Origin: Bifidobacterium callitrichos DSM 23973 | Lineage (GTDB): Bacteria; Actinomycetota; Actinomycetes; Actinomycetales; Bifidobacteriaceae | Reading direction: 5' to 3' | NCBI RefSeq assembly: GCF_000741175.1 | Contig: NZ_JGYS01000001.1 | Span: 350,199 to 386,721, forward strand | Length of the DNA: 36,523 nt | Shown here: in pieces, positions 6,965 through 15,509 of the stretch | How positions within the stretch are numbered: the stretch's first letter is position 1 | Layout of the letters: the number at the start of each line of letters is the position of its first letter | Position numbers and translations under genes: made by a program | Notes under the pieces: model-generated | Told to the model about the DNA's origin: nothing | The model's input: the letters and a program-made list of their open reading frames with translations, nothing else | Databases searched by the model: none

Positions 6965-7003
6965 TTTCATAATGTTTTATAATCTTTATGAATGTTTCAT
7001 AAT
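6965..7003 (+). promoter_or_regulatory. AT-rich promoter with repeated TTTCATAAT boxes
   Basis: A very AT-rich stretch before the ATPase gene contains TTTCATAAT at 6965-6973 and again at 6995-7003, exactly 30 bp apart, plus a related ATGTTTTATAAT in between. The perfect TATAAT at 6978-6983 is a good -10 box. The repeated boxes flanking it look like an operator pair. Promoter call is from sequence; regulation is inferred. Confidence 0.6.
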
Positions 7004-7021
7004 TCTCCTGAAAGGACTGCC

Positions 7022-8173
7022 ATGGTCAGGACGAATGGGAATCCCTTCAAGCCCAGTGCAGGCCATACTCCCCCATTGCTGATAGGCAGGGATGAAGTCA
7101 TCGACGATTTCACGGAGGGACTGGACGATGGCCCCGGCGCCCCATCACGTCTGATGCGCATCACCGGCGCCAGAGGTGTAGGAAAGACCGTGCTGCTGTC
7201 GGAGTTCACCCGCATAGCGGATGGCCGCGGATGGAAGACCATCCGCGAGTCGGCCTCCAAAGGACTGGCCGCGCGTTTGGTCACTCGTCTGCACTCCGGG
7301 AAAGGATCCTTCGGATTCACCATCAATCCGAGCGCGAATATCGCGAACGTTGCAGGAGGCAGCCTTGGAGAATTCCATTACGAATCGCCGCAACAAATGC
7401 CGCTGACACTGTCCGATGCGCTACGGAACGTTCTGGACGATGTCGAAAAACACGGTCACGGATTGCTGATCACCATCGACGAGGCCCAAGCCACGGACAA
7501 GGACGATATGATCGCCATCGCGACAGCCGCACAGGACATGAACACCGAGAACCGCAACTTCGCGTTCGTGTTCGCCGGATTGCCCTCCATGTCGTCGAAG
7601 TGGCTCAATGACGACGCGACCACATTCATGCGCCGCGCCGAACCGCATACCTTGGCGGATGTCTCACTGGACGACGTGGCGGAAGCATTTGAGGACACCT
7701 TCTCCGAATCCGGCATGACGATTGCCGGTCAGGCGCTGAGCACCGCCACCGAAGCCACCTATGGCTACCCGTTCATGGTGCAACTGGTCGGCTACCACAT
7801 CTGGCGGCTCGCCAGCCGCCGGCATCCTCTGGATCCCGTCATCTCCATGGAGGACGCGGAGCCGGGCATTGCCAAGGCGCTTTCCCGACTGGGAGACACG
7901 GTGCACGGTCCGGAACTGGACAGCCTCTCCCCCGTGGACAAGACATACCTATTGGCGATGGCCCAGGATGACGGTCCTTCCTCAACATCGGTGATAGCCA
8001 ACCGCATGGGCAAGGATCTCGGCTACGCCAGCACGTACCGAGCCCGACTGCTGGAGGCTCAGGTCATCGAGGACAAAGGCTATGGTCTCGTTGATTTCGC
8101 GATTCCATATTTACGCGAATACCTGCGCGAGCATGCCGCCTACATCCGCATGAGCATCGATCCGGGCAACTGA
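7022..8173 (+). CDS. AAA ATPase, Orc1/Cdc6-like, with C-terminal winged helix
   Basis: A 383-residue P-loop ATPase. Walker A is GARGVGKT (49-56) and Walker B is LLITIDE (148-154), followed by AQA. The AFVFAGLPSMS segment (about 180-190) looks like sensor 1. The C-terminal third (about 290-383) contains LSPVDKTYLLAMA and TSVIANRMGKDLGYASTYRARLLEAQVI, typical of the winged helix in archaeal-type orphan ATPases. The ATG has a GAAAGGA site. It has its own promoter and sits between a terminator and a convergent HAD gene, so it is monocistronic. The biological role of such orphan ATPases in bacteria is not established. DNA binding is inferred from the winged helix. Confidence 0.85.
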   Translation: MVRTNGNPFKPSAGHTPPLLIGRDEVIDDFTEGLDDGPGAPSRLMRITGARGVGKTVLLSEFTRIADGRGWKTIRESASKGLAARLVTRLHSGKGSFGFTINPSANIANVAGGSLGEFHYESPQQMPLTLSDALRNVLDDVEKHGHGLLITIDEAQATDKDDMIAIATAAQDMNTENRNFAFVFAGLPSMSSKWLNDDATTFMRRAEPHTLADVSLDDVAEAFEDTFSESGMTIAGQALSTATEATYGYPFMVQLVGYHIWRLASRRHPLDPVISMEDAEPGIAKALSRLGDTVHGPELDSLSPVDKTYLLAMAQDDGPSSTSVIANRMGKDLGYASTYRARLLEAQVIEDKGYGLVDFAIPYLREYLREHAAYIRMSIDPGN

Positions 8174-8211
8174 CGGGATGTCACCACCAACGGAATGTCA
8201 CTGCCGCAACT

Positions 8212-8928
8212 CTACTTCGCGAAGTACTCCTCGACCGCGGCGCTCAGGTCGGCGATGTCGTCGATGATGCGGTAGCAGCCGTGCTCCTTGAGCTCGCCGG
8301 GTTCGGCGTATCCCCAACCGCAGCCGAGGCAGTCGAGCCCGCAGGCGACTGCGCCGTCGGCGTCGGTCCAACGGTCGCCGACCATGAGCGCCTTGTCGCC
8401 GGCTGCCGCGTCGAAGTCGATATGCTCGAAGCAGTAGCGGATGACCTGCTCCTTGGTCAGACGTGAGTTGTCCTTGCTGGCGCCGTAGATGCCGGAGACC
8501 ATCGGGGTCACGCCGAAGCGGTCGCAGATCGGCTTGGCCTGGTATTCGGGCTTGCACGTGGCCACGGCAAGGTAATAGCCGTCGGCGCGCAGGATGTCGA
8601 GCTGCTCGGCGATACCGTCGAACACCTTGTTGACGTACCGGCCGGCAACCTTCTGACCGGGGTTGTTCGGGTCGTCGAACACGTTCTGGTTGGCGTAGTA
8701 GTCGCGGTAGATGTCGACGGCCTCGTCCAGCCTATCCTCCGGGACATGATTGCGACGTAGCGAGGTGATGATGGCGGGACCCACGAAGCGGTGCAGCTCC
8801 TCGTCATCTGGCACCGTCATGCCGATCTTCTTGAAGGTCTCGGTCACGGCCGCGATGATGCCGGGCGCGGAATCGGTGAGCGTGCCGTCCAGATCAAGCA
8901 GGACCACGTTCCTCGGATGTTCAGCCAT
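8212..8928 (-). CDS. HAD-superfamily phosphatase (Gph-like)
   Basis: A 238-residue cytoplasmic HAD hydrolase of subfamily IA. Motif I is DLDGTLTDS (12-20), with Asp12 the predicted nucleophile and Asp14 the general acid. The cap domain follows (about 20-95). Motif II is around AVATCKPEYQAKP, with the conserved Thr and Lys, and motif III/IV is MVGDRWTDADGA, which supplies the metal-binding aspartates. Similar enzymes hydrolyse phosphoglycolate, pyrophosphate or small sugar phosphates; the substrate cannot be read from the sequence. The ATG at 8928 has an AGGGGAG site at ideal spacing; the upstream GTG lies too close to it. It is convergent with the ATPase gene, 38 bases away. Confidence 0.88.
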   Translation of the reverse strand: MAEHPRNVVLLDLDGTLTDSAPGIIAAVTETFKKIGMTVPDDEELHRFVGPAIITSLRRNHVPEDRLDEAVDIYRDYYANQNVFDDPNNPGQKVAGRYVNKVFDGIAEQLDILRADGYYLAVATCKPEYQAKPICDRFGVTPMVSGIYGASKDNSRLTKEQVIRYCFEHIDFDAAAGDKALMVGDRWTDADGAVACGLDCLGCGWGYAEPGELKEHGCYRIIDDIADLSAAVEEYFAK

Positions 8929-9030
8929 CGGTGTCACTCCCCTGATTATCTCGTCATTTCCTTGTCGGTCACGGGATCATGTTCTTGTACCCCGGGCCGC
9001 TTGCCTAGAATAGATTACGTTGTAGCACGG

Positions 9031-9062
9031 AAGAAAAGTGCCCGGTCCATCGGGCCGGGCAC
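9031..9062 (-). terminator. Rho-independent terminator of rbpA
   Basis: Stem arms GTGCCCGG (9038-9045) and CCGGGCAC (9055-9062) with a nine-base loop. On the minus strand the stem is followed by TTTTCTT (complement of 9031-9037). It lies 85 bases beyond the rbpA stop. Confidence 0.88.
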
Positions 9063-9146
9063 AACGTTCATGCACTGTTCACTCATGACACTCGTTCGCG
9101 GTACTCGTATCGCTTATACGTTGCCATTCGTGAATTGCCTAGGGAA

Positions 9147-9491
9147 TCACTCGTAATCTGGGATCCAGCCGTCACGATGCATCTGCAGGCGCTTCTCGAG
9201 CAGCTCCTTGAGCTCCTCCTCGCTACGACGTTCAAGCAGCATGTCCCAGTGGGTACGCGTTGGCTTGGCGATCTCGTTGGCCTCGGCGTCCTCTCCCTCG
9301 CGATGCGCGGTCGAACCGCAACGGCACTCCCATTCGTCCGGGATCTCGGCTCCCTCGGCGAACGGCAGAATGGTGCGGTGTCCATTCGGGCACACGTAGG
9401 CGACCTCTTCGCGCGCGGCGAAGTCGACGTTGGAATCGGATTCCAACGACTTCGCACCGATGCTCATGCCACGCAGACTGCGTTCTGCCAT
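9147..9491 (-). CDS. rbpA: RNA polymerase-binding protein RbpA
   Basis: Actinobacterial transcription factor RbpA, 114 residues, close to the family length. It binds RNA polymerase with the housekeeping sigma factor and stabilises open complexes. Visible parts are the N-terminal tail (MAERSLRGMSIGAKSLE), the RbpA core domain (about 28-70), the basic linker and the sigma-interaction helix beginning RTHWDMLLERRSEEEL (79-94), which is the family hallmark. Cys34, His38, Cys56 and Cys58 (CPNGH and CRCG) could bind zinc, as in some relatives. A strong AAGGAGG ribosome site fits high expression. It has its own terminator and lies just downstream of helY on the same strand. Confidence 0.96.
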   Translation of the reverse strand: MAERSLRGMSIGAKSLESDSNVDFAAREEVAYVCPNGHRTILPFAEGAEIPDEWECRCGSTAHREGEDAEANEIAKPTRTHWDMLLERRSEEELKELLEKRLQMHRDGWIPDYE

Positions 9492-9570
9492 AGTTCACGT
9501 CCTCCTTATACGACCTATCAACATTACGAAACAGCTCGGACGAGCGTTATATTCCGGTCTGAGGGAAAAC

Positions 9571-12168
9571 TCAGTCGACGCCGGAATAGGATACGACACC
9601 TCGATTGACCATTTCGACCGCTCTACGCGCCCGTTTTGCAAGAGATTCGCTGCCAGGGCCGAGATATGCTTCGGCCGCCGCGATCTGCTGCAGCACGTCG
9701 GCAAGCCGCTTGGCATTGCGCACGAAGTCGCCACCGGTCAGTTCGACGCCGTGTAGGACGTCCGCCAGATCCCTTCCATCGGCCCATTCGTACATGATGT
9801 CGAGAATGCCGGCATCAAGATCGGGAAGCGGATCGAGTCCGTGATCCTCGCACAGTGCGTTGACCTGGTTGCGGATCGCCTTGAGCTCTCCGGCGGCCAC
9901 GGCGATCGGACCATGCACCGATCCGGGATAGTAACGCGGCTCGCCACCGAGCCCGCGACGCGCCTCATACACCAGCAGCGACAGCACCGCAGCAAGACCT
10001 GCCGGGGGAAGCAGATCAAGAGCGCCGGTGAGGATCGCCTGTGCAAGCACCACATCCTGTTCGCTGTACAGGCGGCGCAGCAGCTGTCCGTGCTCGGTGA
10101 GCACAAGATCATGCTCACCCGATTGCTCCAGATATCCGAGTTCGGTAAGCACGTCGCAGATGCGATCGAACTGACGCGCCACGGAACCGGTGCGTGAATC
10201 GTAGCGTTCCTGCGTACGCATCAGTTCGCGCATCTCGCGAGTCCATCGGTGCCCCCATTTGAGATGCTGCTGCAGGTCGGGGCATTCGCGACACGGATGC
10301 TGCTGCTCCTGCCTGCGCAGATCGCCGATGCGCCGATCCAGATCGCGGAACGCGTCGGAACGCGCCTGGTCGGAGGAGAAGGCCGTGTGTTTGAGTCGAT
10401 TGCGTTCGGTTTTCTCAAGATCGCTCAGCTGCATGCGAAGGGTCATGAACTGTCTGAAATCACCGTGATCGCATGCAAAGGCGCGCTCGTAGCCCTCGAT
10501 AGCCTCACGGAGCGTGGCCATGCGCGATTCCAGCTGCCATGCGGAGGCGTTCGCCTCCCATTGCGCGAAGGAATGATCGAGCGTGATGCGGCTGGTCTCA
10601 TAATCACTGGCGTTGAGCAGGTTCACCGCCATGTTGAACGTGGCCTTGAAGCTCGAGTGCAGCGGATAGACGCGCTTGCTGGAGAGCGCCGCCGCCGTGG
10701 CTGGGACGAATCCTCGATGATCGACGACGATCGCGTGTCCGATGGTGTCGATGCCGCGGCGTCCGGCGCGGCCGGTCAGCTGGGTGAACTCCCCCGGCGT
10801 CAGCGCCACGTGTCCGGTGCCGTCGAACTTCTCCAGTTTCTCGACCACGACGCATCGTGCGGGCATGTTGATGCCAAGGGCCAGCGTCTCGGTGGCGAAG
10901 ACCATCTTGACGAGTCCCTCCTCGAACAGTCGTTCGACGATCTGTCGGAACAGGGCCACCATGCCGGCATGGTGGGAAGCGAACCCCTCCTCGAGTGCGA
11001 ATCGGAAGCGGGAGAAGCCCAACGCCTTGAGATCATCCTGCGAGAGCTGCCCTTCGACCATCTCGTCGACGATGGCGCGGATACGCTTCGCCTCCTGTTC
11101 GCTAGTGAGCTCGAGCCCGGCGTTGATGCACTGCTCGACGGCCTGATCGCATCCGTTGCGGGAGAAGATGAAGTAGATTCCGGGCAGCATATCGAGGAAG
11201 TTGAGTTCGTCGACGACGGCCCACCGACGCGGCGTATGCCGTTCCGGCTTGCGAGCCGGCGCCCCCGCTCGCCCCCGACCCTTGCCACCGTGGCCATGAT
11301 CATGGCCCTTGTGAGGACGCTCCGCGCCGGCACGTCTTGCAGCACGCCGGTCGAGCTGGTCGAGGCGATTGGCGAGTTCGGGATTGACCTTGGTGGTCTG
11401 CTCACCTGAGTCGTCACGCTGATACAGGTCGATAATCTCCGGCTCGGTGCGGTCGTCCTGCTGAACGATGACATGCTGTTCGAGGGGAACCGGACGGCGC
11501 TCGGAGACGACCAGTTCGGTGTCTCCCCTGACCGATGAGATCCATTTGCCGAAATCCTCGACGTTGGAGACCGTTGCGGACAGTGCCACGATGCGTACGC
11601 GCTCGGGCAGATGGATGATGACCTCCTCCCACACCGGTCCGCGGAACCGATCGGCGAGGTAGTGCACTTCGTCGAGGATCACGTAATGGAGCGCATCGAG
11701 TGTGGTGGAGTGCTCATAGAGCATATTGCGCAGCACCTCGGTGGTCATCACGACGATGTCCGCCTCGGAGTTGATCGAGGTGTCGCCGGTGAGCAGACCC
11801 ACCTTGTCCTGACCGTACACGTCGACGAGATCGTGGTATTTCTGATTGCTCAGCGCCTTGATCGGCGTGGTGTAGAACGCCTTGACGTTGCGCTCCTGCG
11901 CAAGATAGACGGCGAAGTCGGCCACGACCGTCTTGCCGGCTCCGGTGGGTGCCGCGACGAGGACGTTTTTGCCGGCCTCAAGCGCTTCGTCGGCTTGCGT
12001 CTGGAAGTCGTCGAGTTCGAACGGCAGGGTACGCGCGAAGCGTGACGCCACACTCGAGGTGCGGATCTGACGCTTCCTGAACGCGGCGTACCGTGCGGCG
12101 GGCGAGGACATGACCGCATCGTGATCGCCGTTGCGGTGTTTCTTTGTGATATTGCTCTTTGTGCTCAT
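9571..12168 (-). CDS. helY: HelY-like superfamily 2 helicase (Ski2/Mtr4 type)
   Basis: An 865-residue ATP-dependent helicase. Walker A is APTGAGKT (73-80), motif Ia TTPIKALSNQKY, motif Ib around LLTGDTSIN, motif II DEVH (166-169) and motif III SAT near 198. The helicase C domain contains FVFATETLALGINMP and QLTGRAGRRGID (motifs V and VI). The C-terminal DSHCT domain holds the arch-like region. A basic Gly/Ala/Arg-rich insert around residues 283-305 is likely disordered. Family knowledge: Ski2-like proteins act on RNA; actinobacterial HelY lies beside the paf genes. Its ATG follows the TAA of the small membrane protein directly (TAAATG), so translation should be coupled. Confidence 0.95.
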   Translation of the reverse strand: MSTKSNITKKHRNGDHDAVMSSPAARYAAFRKRQIRTSSVASRFARTLPFELDDFQTQADEALEAGKNVLVAAPTGAGKTVVADFAVYLAQERNVKAFYTTPIKALSNQKYHDLVDVYGQDKVGLLTGDTSINSEADIVVMTTEVLRNMLYEHSTTLDALHYVILDEVHYLADRFRGPVWEEVIIHLPERVRIVALSATVSNVEDFGKWISSVRGDTELVVSERRPVPLEQHVIVQQDDRTEPEIIDLYQRDDSGEQTTKVNPELANRLDQLDRRAARRAGAERPHKGHDHGHGGKGRGRAGAPARKPERHTPRRWAVVDELNFLDMLPGIYFIFSRNGCDQAVEQCINAGLELTSEQEAKRIRAIVDEMVEGQLSQDDLKALGFSRFRFALEEGFASHHAGMVALFRQIVERLFEEGLVKMVFATETLALGINMPARCVVVEKLEKFDGTGHVALTPGEFTQLTGRAGRRGIDTIGHAIVVDHRGFVPATAAALSSKRVYPLHSSFKATFNMAVNLLNASDYETSRITLDHSFAQWEANASAWQLESRMATLREAIEGYERAFACDHGDFRQFMTLRMQLSDLEKTERNRLKHTAFSSDQARSDAFRDLDRRIGDLRRQEQQHPCRECPDLQQHLKWGHRWTREMRELMRTQERYDSRTGSVARQFDRICDVLTELGYLEQSGEHDLVLTEHGQLLRRLYSEQDVVLAQAILTGALDLLPPAGLAAVLSLLVYEARRGLGGEPRYYPGSVHGPIAVAAGELKAIRNQVNALCEDHGLDPLPDLDAGILDIMYEWADGRDLADVLHGVELTGGDFVRNAKRLADVLQQIAAAEAYLGPGSESLAKRARRAVEMVNRGVVSYSGVD

Positions 12169-12489
12169 TTATCCGAGAATGCCGTGACGCCAACGCCGCC
12201 ATGCCTGAACATGGCGGTCTCGTCTGGCTTCCTTCCTGAGGATCACGCCGACGTGCGCCTCTTCGTAGCGCTCGGCGGCGACCTTCAACGGTTGCGTGAA
12301 TATCGGTGCCTCGTCAGGATTCTCCTGATCGACCGGCTCGCTCATACGTGTGAGCCGATCTCCGATCCGTGCACCGGTTTCGGAGATCACCGACAATGCG
12401 GCGAGGGCACGCCGGAATACGTAGATGCCACCGATGACGAGCATGGCGATCATGAACAGCGCCAGCAGCAGCCAGATCCACCAAGGCAT
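12169..12489 (-). CDS. Single-helix membrane protein between PafBC-like gene and helY
   Basis: A 106-residue protein. Residues 4-26 form one membrane helix (WWIWLLLALFMIAMLVIGGIYV), followed by an amphipathic stretch (FRRALAALSVISETGARIGDRLTRM), an acidic loop and a basic C-terminus (RKEARRDRHVQAWRRWRHG). No family is recognised. In mycobacteria the slot between pafC and helY holds tatA and tatC; this protein occupies the same position and has TatA-like topology but lacks the TatA glycine hinge and key sequence. The ATG has a good AAGGGGAAG site, and its stop abuts the helY ATG. An upstream hairpin separates it from the preceding gene. Confidence 0.78.
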   Translation of the reverse strand: MPWWIWLLLALFMIAMLVIGGIYVFRRALAALSVISETGARIGDRLTRMSEPVDQENPDEAPIFTQPLKVAAERYEEAHVGVILRKEARRDRHVQAWRRWRHGILG

Positions 12490-12508
12490 GACTCTTCCCC
12501 TTCCGTCT

Positions 12509-12541
12509 GCGTATGTTCTACGACGATCGTAGAACATACGC
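12509..12541 (-). promoter_or_regulatory. Perfect 15 bp hairpin at the junction before the small membrane gene
   Basis: GCGTATGTTCTACGA (12509-12523) and its exact reverse complement (12527-12541) are separated by only CGA. The hairpin begins 21 bases after the WYL gene stop and ends 19 bases before the next ATG, with no T-tract after it on the minus strand. It may be an RNA processing site, an attenuator, or a dyad operator. The stem has GTTC...GAAC outward of the centre, not the GAAC-N4-GTTC order of a LexA box. Confidence 0.7.
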
Positions 12542-12562
12542 GCAAAGCGTCCTGTCGGTCCG

Positions 12563-14476
12563 TCAATCCGCGTCGCGTGCGGCGATACTCAGCTCGCGCT
12601 GTGCACGGGCCACGATCATCGTACGCAGCGTCTCGGGCGCAACGGCGACGATATGACGTGCATGTGCGATGCAGAACGCCACAAACCACGAATCGGATGA
12701 GACGATGAGATTCACCTTCTCGCCGTCACCACACGGCGTAACGGTGGCGCCGGGCAGGTTCTTGACGAAGGACATATCCTTCGTGTCGGTGATGAACGCC
12801 GCAGCGGTTCCGTTGTCGAAGCTCCACTTGCGCAGCTCGCTCAACGGCATGTCCGGAATATCCAGACGCGTGGTCGGCTCGACGAGCTTCGCCTGTTCGA
12901 TGCGGGCGATGCGAAGCACCTGCCAGGTGCGCGGCTTGCCGTTGGCCTTGTTGATGGCGGGGTTCTTCAGGATGATGTCCTGCTTGTCCGCCGGAGCCGC
13001 TTTGGCCACATCGGTCCATACGGCCACGTAGTACACGCCTTCATCCACATAGATCTTGACCGGTGCCACGAGACGGCGACGATTGTTGCCGGCACCGTCC
13101 GTGTAGGTCATGTCAAGCAGGGACTGCGACGTGATGGCTCGTTTGACCATGCCGAAGTTGTGTGGTTCGAGTTCGTAACCGGTCAGGCTCAGCCACGGGG
13201 TCTGACCGGGCTTGACATGCTGATGCAGACGATGATAAAGGCTTTCGGCCTGGGCACGTTGATCATCCGGGAGCAGCGGCGAATGGGCCAGATAGCTGAC
13301 GGATGCGGTGAGCATGCTCAGATACTGGGGTGAGATGCCGGCAAGCCGTTCCAGACCGAGCGAATTGGTTGCCGATACGATGCCCTCGGCATCCAGCAGC
13401 GACCAGTCGATGTCGAAGAACTGGCTTCCGGCCATCTCGCCGTCATCGGAAACGGTGGTGAGCGTGTTGATGTCCTTGTGGATCACATTGACGGACTTCT
13501 TGAGCTCCTCCGGGGTGCGGGGGCGGCCGATGAACCGTTCGGCGAGCTCCTCGAGCGAGAACTCCTCACCCAGATGCGCGGAGAGGAACAGCATCAGCCG
13601 GAGACGACGATCCACCTCGCTGCCGGTCTGGAACGACGACTTCTTGGAACGCTGCTTGGAACCGTCATCCTCATCCATCTCCCGGTCGTTGTCAGTTCGC
13701 GTGGCGTCGGCGGTACCGACGGCCTTCTTCTCGGCGTCGGCGTCGGCCAGAGCAAGTGCCTCGGCGGCGACGAGACGGCGGTGGAACGCGTCGGCCGCCT
13801 CCTGAGGGCTGACGATCGAAGCGCCCGGATGCTCGAGCACGTACATGGCCAGATCATCTGAATCGGTGTACGCAACGTTGATGTGCTCGCCGTCCACGTC
13901 GATGGTGGCGGCGAAACGGCGTGAGTCGATGACCTTGACGAGCGCATCCGGAATGGTCTGCGTGCCCAGCCCCGGGGCGATCGAATCGAGGCCGAGACCC
14001 GGAATCGGGGTCTGGGGAACCCTAGGCGCCGTGCGGGAGGCATGGCTGCTTGCCGCCGACTGATCGGATTCGCTGGACATCGACATGGATCGTGCCAGAT
14101 AGTTCGCTGCGGCCAGCACTGGCATGTCCTCCGGATCGAAGCGCAGTCGAACTCGTGGTTCGTCTCCCAGCTGAAGCCTATAGGAGGCGAAGTCCTGACC
14201 TTCGGATTTGGACGAATACTCGGGCTGACGCGATTCGATGGCGATGCCCATGGCCGCCAGCTTGGCTCGATCGCGCTGGAACTGCTTGGCGAAAGCGGCC
14301 TTGGCGGCCTGATCGGCCAGCTCCCCGTAGGAGTCGGCGTACGCCTTGACTCGTTGCGCGATCTGACGTGAGGTGAGCCACTGCGGGAATGCGGATGACA
14401 ACACGGCCAGCACATCGAGCTCGTGCTTACCCCACTTGTCCGAAAACCGCCGCCTTCCGGTACTACCTTCTGCCAT
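12563..14476 (-). CDS. WYL-domain regulator, PafB-PafC fusion type
   Basis: A 637-residue protein that reads as two WYL-regulator units in one chain. Unit one: winged helix (about 15-80) and a C-terminal WCX-like part with VKVIDSRRFAATIDVDG and DLAMYVLEHPGASIVSPQEAADAF (180-230). A charged, disordered linker (about 240-285) precedes unit two: winged helix (290-345, RRLRLMLFLSAHL), WYL domain (about 425-490, with GVYYVAVW in place of the usual WYL) and WCX end. Family knowledge: PafB and PafC form a DNA-damage-responsive activator in mycobacteria, sometimes fused. Neighbouring helY supports orthology. The ATG has only a modest GAGGA site. It is probably the first gene of the operon with helY. 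Confidence 0.85.
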   Translation of the reverse strand: MAEGSTGRRRFSDKWGKHELDVLAVLSSAFPQWLTSRQIAQRVKAYADSYGELADQAAKAAFAKQFQRDRAKLAAMGIAIESRQPEYSSKSEGQDFASYRLQLGDEPRVRLRFDPEDMPVLAAANYLARSMSMSSESDQSAASSHASRTAPRVPQTPIPGLGLDSIAPGLGTQTIPDALVKVIDSRRFAATIDVDGEHINVAYTDSDDLAMYVLEHPGASIVSPQEAADAFHRRLVAAEALALADADAEKKAVGTADATRTDNDREMDEDDGSKQRSKKSSFQTGSEVDRRLRLMLFLSAHLGEEFSLEELAERFIGRPRTPEELKKSVNVIHKDINTLTTVSDDGEMAGSQFFDIDWSLLDAEGIVSATNSLGLERLAGISPQYLSMLTASVSYLAHSPLLPDDQRAQAESLYHRLHQHVKPGQTPWLSLTGYELEPHNFGMVKRAITSQSLLDMTYTDGAGNNRRRLVAPVKIYVDEGVYYVAVWTDVAKAAPADKQDIILKNPAINKANGKPRTWQVLRIARIEQAKLVEPTTRLDIPDMPLSELRKWSFDNGTAAAFITDTKDMSFVKNLPGATVTPCGDGEKVNLIVSSDSWFVAFCIAHARHIVAVAPETLRTMIVARAQRELSIAARDAD

Positions 14477-14780
14477 TAGTCCTCACGTATCGTTAATCTT
14501 AAATTTCAACTGCGTGCATGACGCAACTTCCATCTATATTAACTGTGTTTTCAGGCCATGAGGTGCCTTTCACTAAATTTCGGTCTCAAATTTTTGCCTG
14601 ACGCCGGTTCGGTGCCGGTTCGATGGGCCGGATCCCGCTGTTCGGACCCCGACAATATCCGCTTCACACGGTATATGGCCGATGGGTGGACGCGTATCCG
14701 CTGCACGCGTCCGGGACATGCCGAACGGCGTGTCGCAACGGGGCGAGTGCAGTTTCCGAGAGAGGCGCGATGACGGGGAT
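14477..14780. other. Intergenic region, no gene seen
   Basis: A 304 bp gap between the WYL gene start and the stop of the small protein at 14781-15041. The 14480-14600 part is AT-rich and should carry the WYL promoter. GCCGGTTCG occurs twice, 11 bp apart, near 14605-14625. A minus-strand frame crossing the region has no ribosome site. Confidence 0.5.
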
Positions 14781-15041
14781 TCAGGCGGTCGTGACCAGAT
14801 CGTTCACCCATGTGCGGGCGTCGTGCAACGCGTCGAACGACCGGTGGACGACTTTGCGGTCCATCGAGGTGATGACCACCTTATCCTCGATGGATGCGGG
14901 AAGACCATACGATTCGGGAACGATCACCGTGACGTCGTAGGTGAGATTGGGGGTCAGTCGCGTGATGCGCGCCTCGACGCCGTTCGGCGCATCCGCAAGG
15001 ATCGCCTGATAGTCGAAGACGGAACGCTGTTTGATGAACAT
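14781..15041 (-). CDS. Small paralogous protein, copy 3 of 3
   Basis: An 86-residue protein beginning MFIKQRSVFDYQ. It aligns with copies at 3469-3723 and 5540-5818: GVEARITRLTPNLTYDVTV (21-39), ESYGLP turn (43-48), and VVHRSFDALHDARTWVNDL (65-83). Alternating hydrophobic residues suggest two or three beta strands followed by one helix. The ATG has a GAAAGGA site; its leader shares a CCCTGTT...GAAAGG arrangement with copy 1. It stands alone, between the PafBC-like gene and a 61-residue ORF. No signal peptide or membrane segment. Function unknown; I know no named domain that matches. Confidence 0.75.
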   Translation of the reverse strand: MFIKQRSVFDYQAILADAPNGVEARITRLTPNLTYDVTVIVPESYGLPASIEDKVVITSMDRKVVHRSFDALHDARTWVNDLVTTA

Positions 15042-15055
15042 GCTTGGTCCTTTCG

Positions 15056-15121
15056 AAAAATGGGAAACAGGGCCGACACCCTAGGAGGGTTGGTCCGCCC
15101 GATGCTAAAAATGGGATAACA
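15056..15121. repeat. Imperfect direct repeat upstream of small protein copy 3
   Basis: AAAAATGGGAAACAGG (15056-15071) recurs as AAAAATGGGATAACAGG (15105-15121), 49 bp apart, in the leader/promoter region of the minus-strand small gene. Possible regulatory boxes. Confidence 0.4.
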
Positions 15122-15156
15122 GGTGCAGAAAGCAGCAGAATCGACGATATTGAAAT

Positions 15157-15184
15157 CGATGGTGGCCAAGTTAGCCCACCGTCG
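15157..15184 (+). other. Hairpin upstream of the 61-residue ORF
   Basis: CGATGGTGG (15157-15165) pairs with CCACCGTCG (15176-15184), with one G-U pair in RNA and a ten-base loop. It lies 59 bases before the ATG at 15244. It could be a leader structure or part of the divergent promoter; no T-tract. Confidence 0.3.
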
Positions 15185-15243
15185 AGACAAACGGCGATTA
15201 AGCTGGATGAAGAACGAATCGACGTCAGTCAGGGAGGTTGTTG

Positions 15244-15429
15244 ATGACGGCGAAACCAATGAGCCGTGATGAGATGCTCAGGATGTTGCGTGTTCACGAC
15301 GGCGAGGTGCCGAGCCAATGCTCGATGCTCGAAGGACTCGAGTCGGCCCGGAGCACGCTCTCGTCCATGCCCACGCTTGAGGAGCTGTCCCGCAGGGAGC
15401 AGGGCAGGCTCGGTGCCACCCGGCACTGA
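15244..15429 (+). CDS. Small protein of unknown function (61 residues)
   Basis: A 61-residue soluble protein beginning MTAKPMSRDEMLRML. It is predicted to be mainly helical, with one cysteine (QCSML) and a C-terminal ELSRREQGRLGATRH segment. No family is recognised. The GGGAGG site seven bases before the ATG supports translation. It is convergent with the binding-protein gene (81 bases between stops). Coding status is supported by ribosome site and composition only. Confidence 0.5.
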   Translation: MTAKPMSRDEMLRMLRVHDGEVPSQCSMLEGLESARSTLSSMPTLEELSRREQGRLGATRH

Positions 15430-15509
15430 GCTCTGGTCGTCGGGTCCGTTGACGTGGTTGCTGGCGGAGAACCCATTGCATTGTTCATTCGACAGTTATT
15501 CGACGATCA

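Noticed and set aside
12509..12541. Hairpin considered as a LexA/SOS box because it contains GTTC and GAAC
   Set aside because: The order is GTTC...GAAC, the reverse of GAAC-N4-GTTC, and the spacing is too large.
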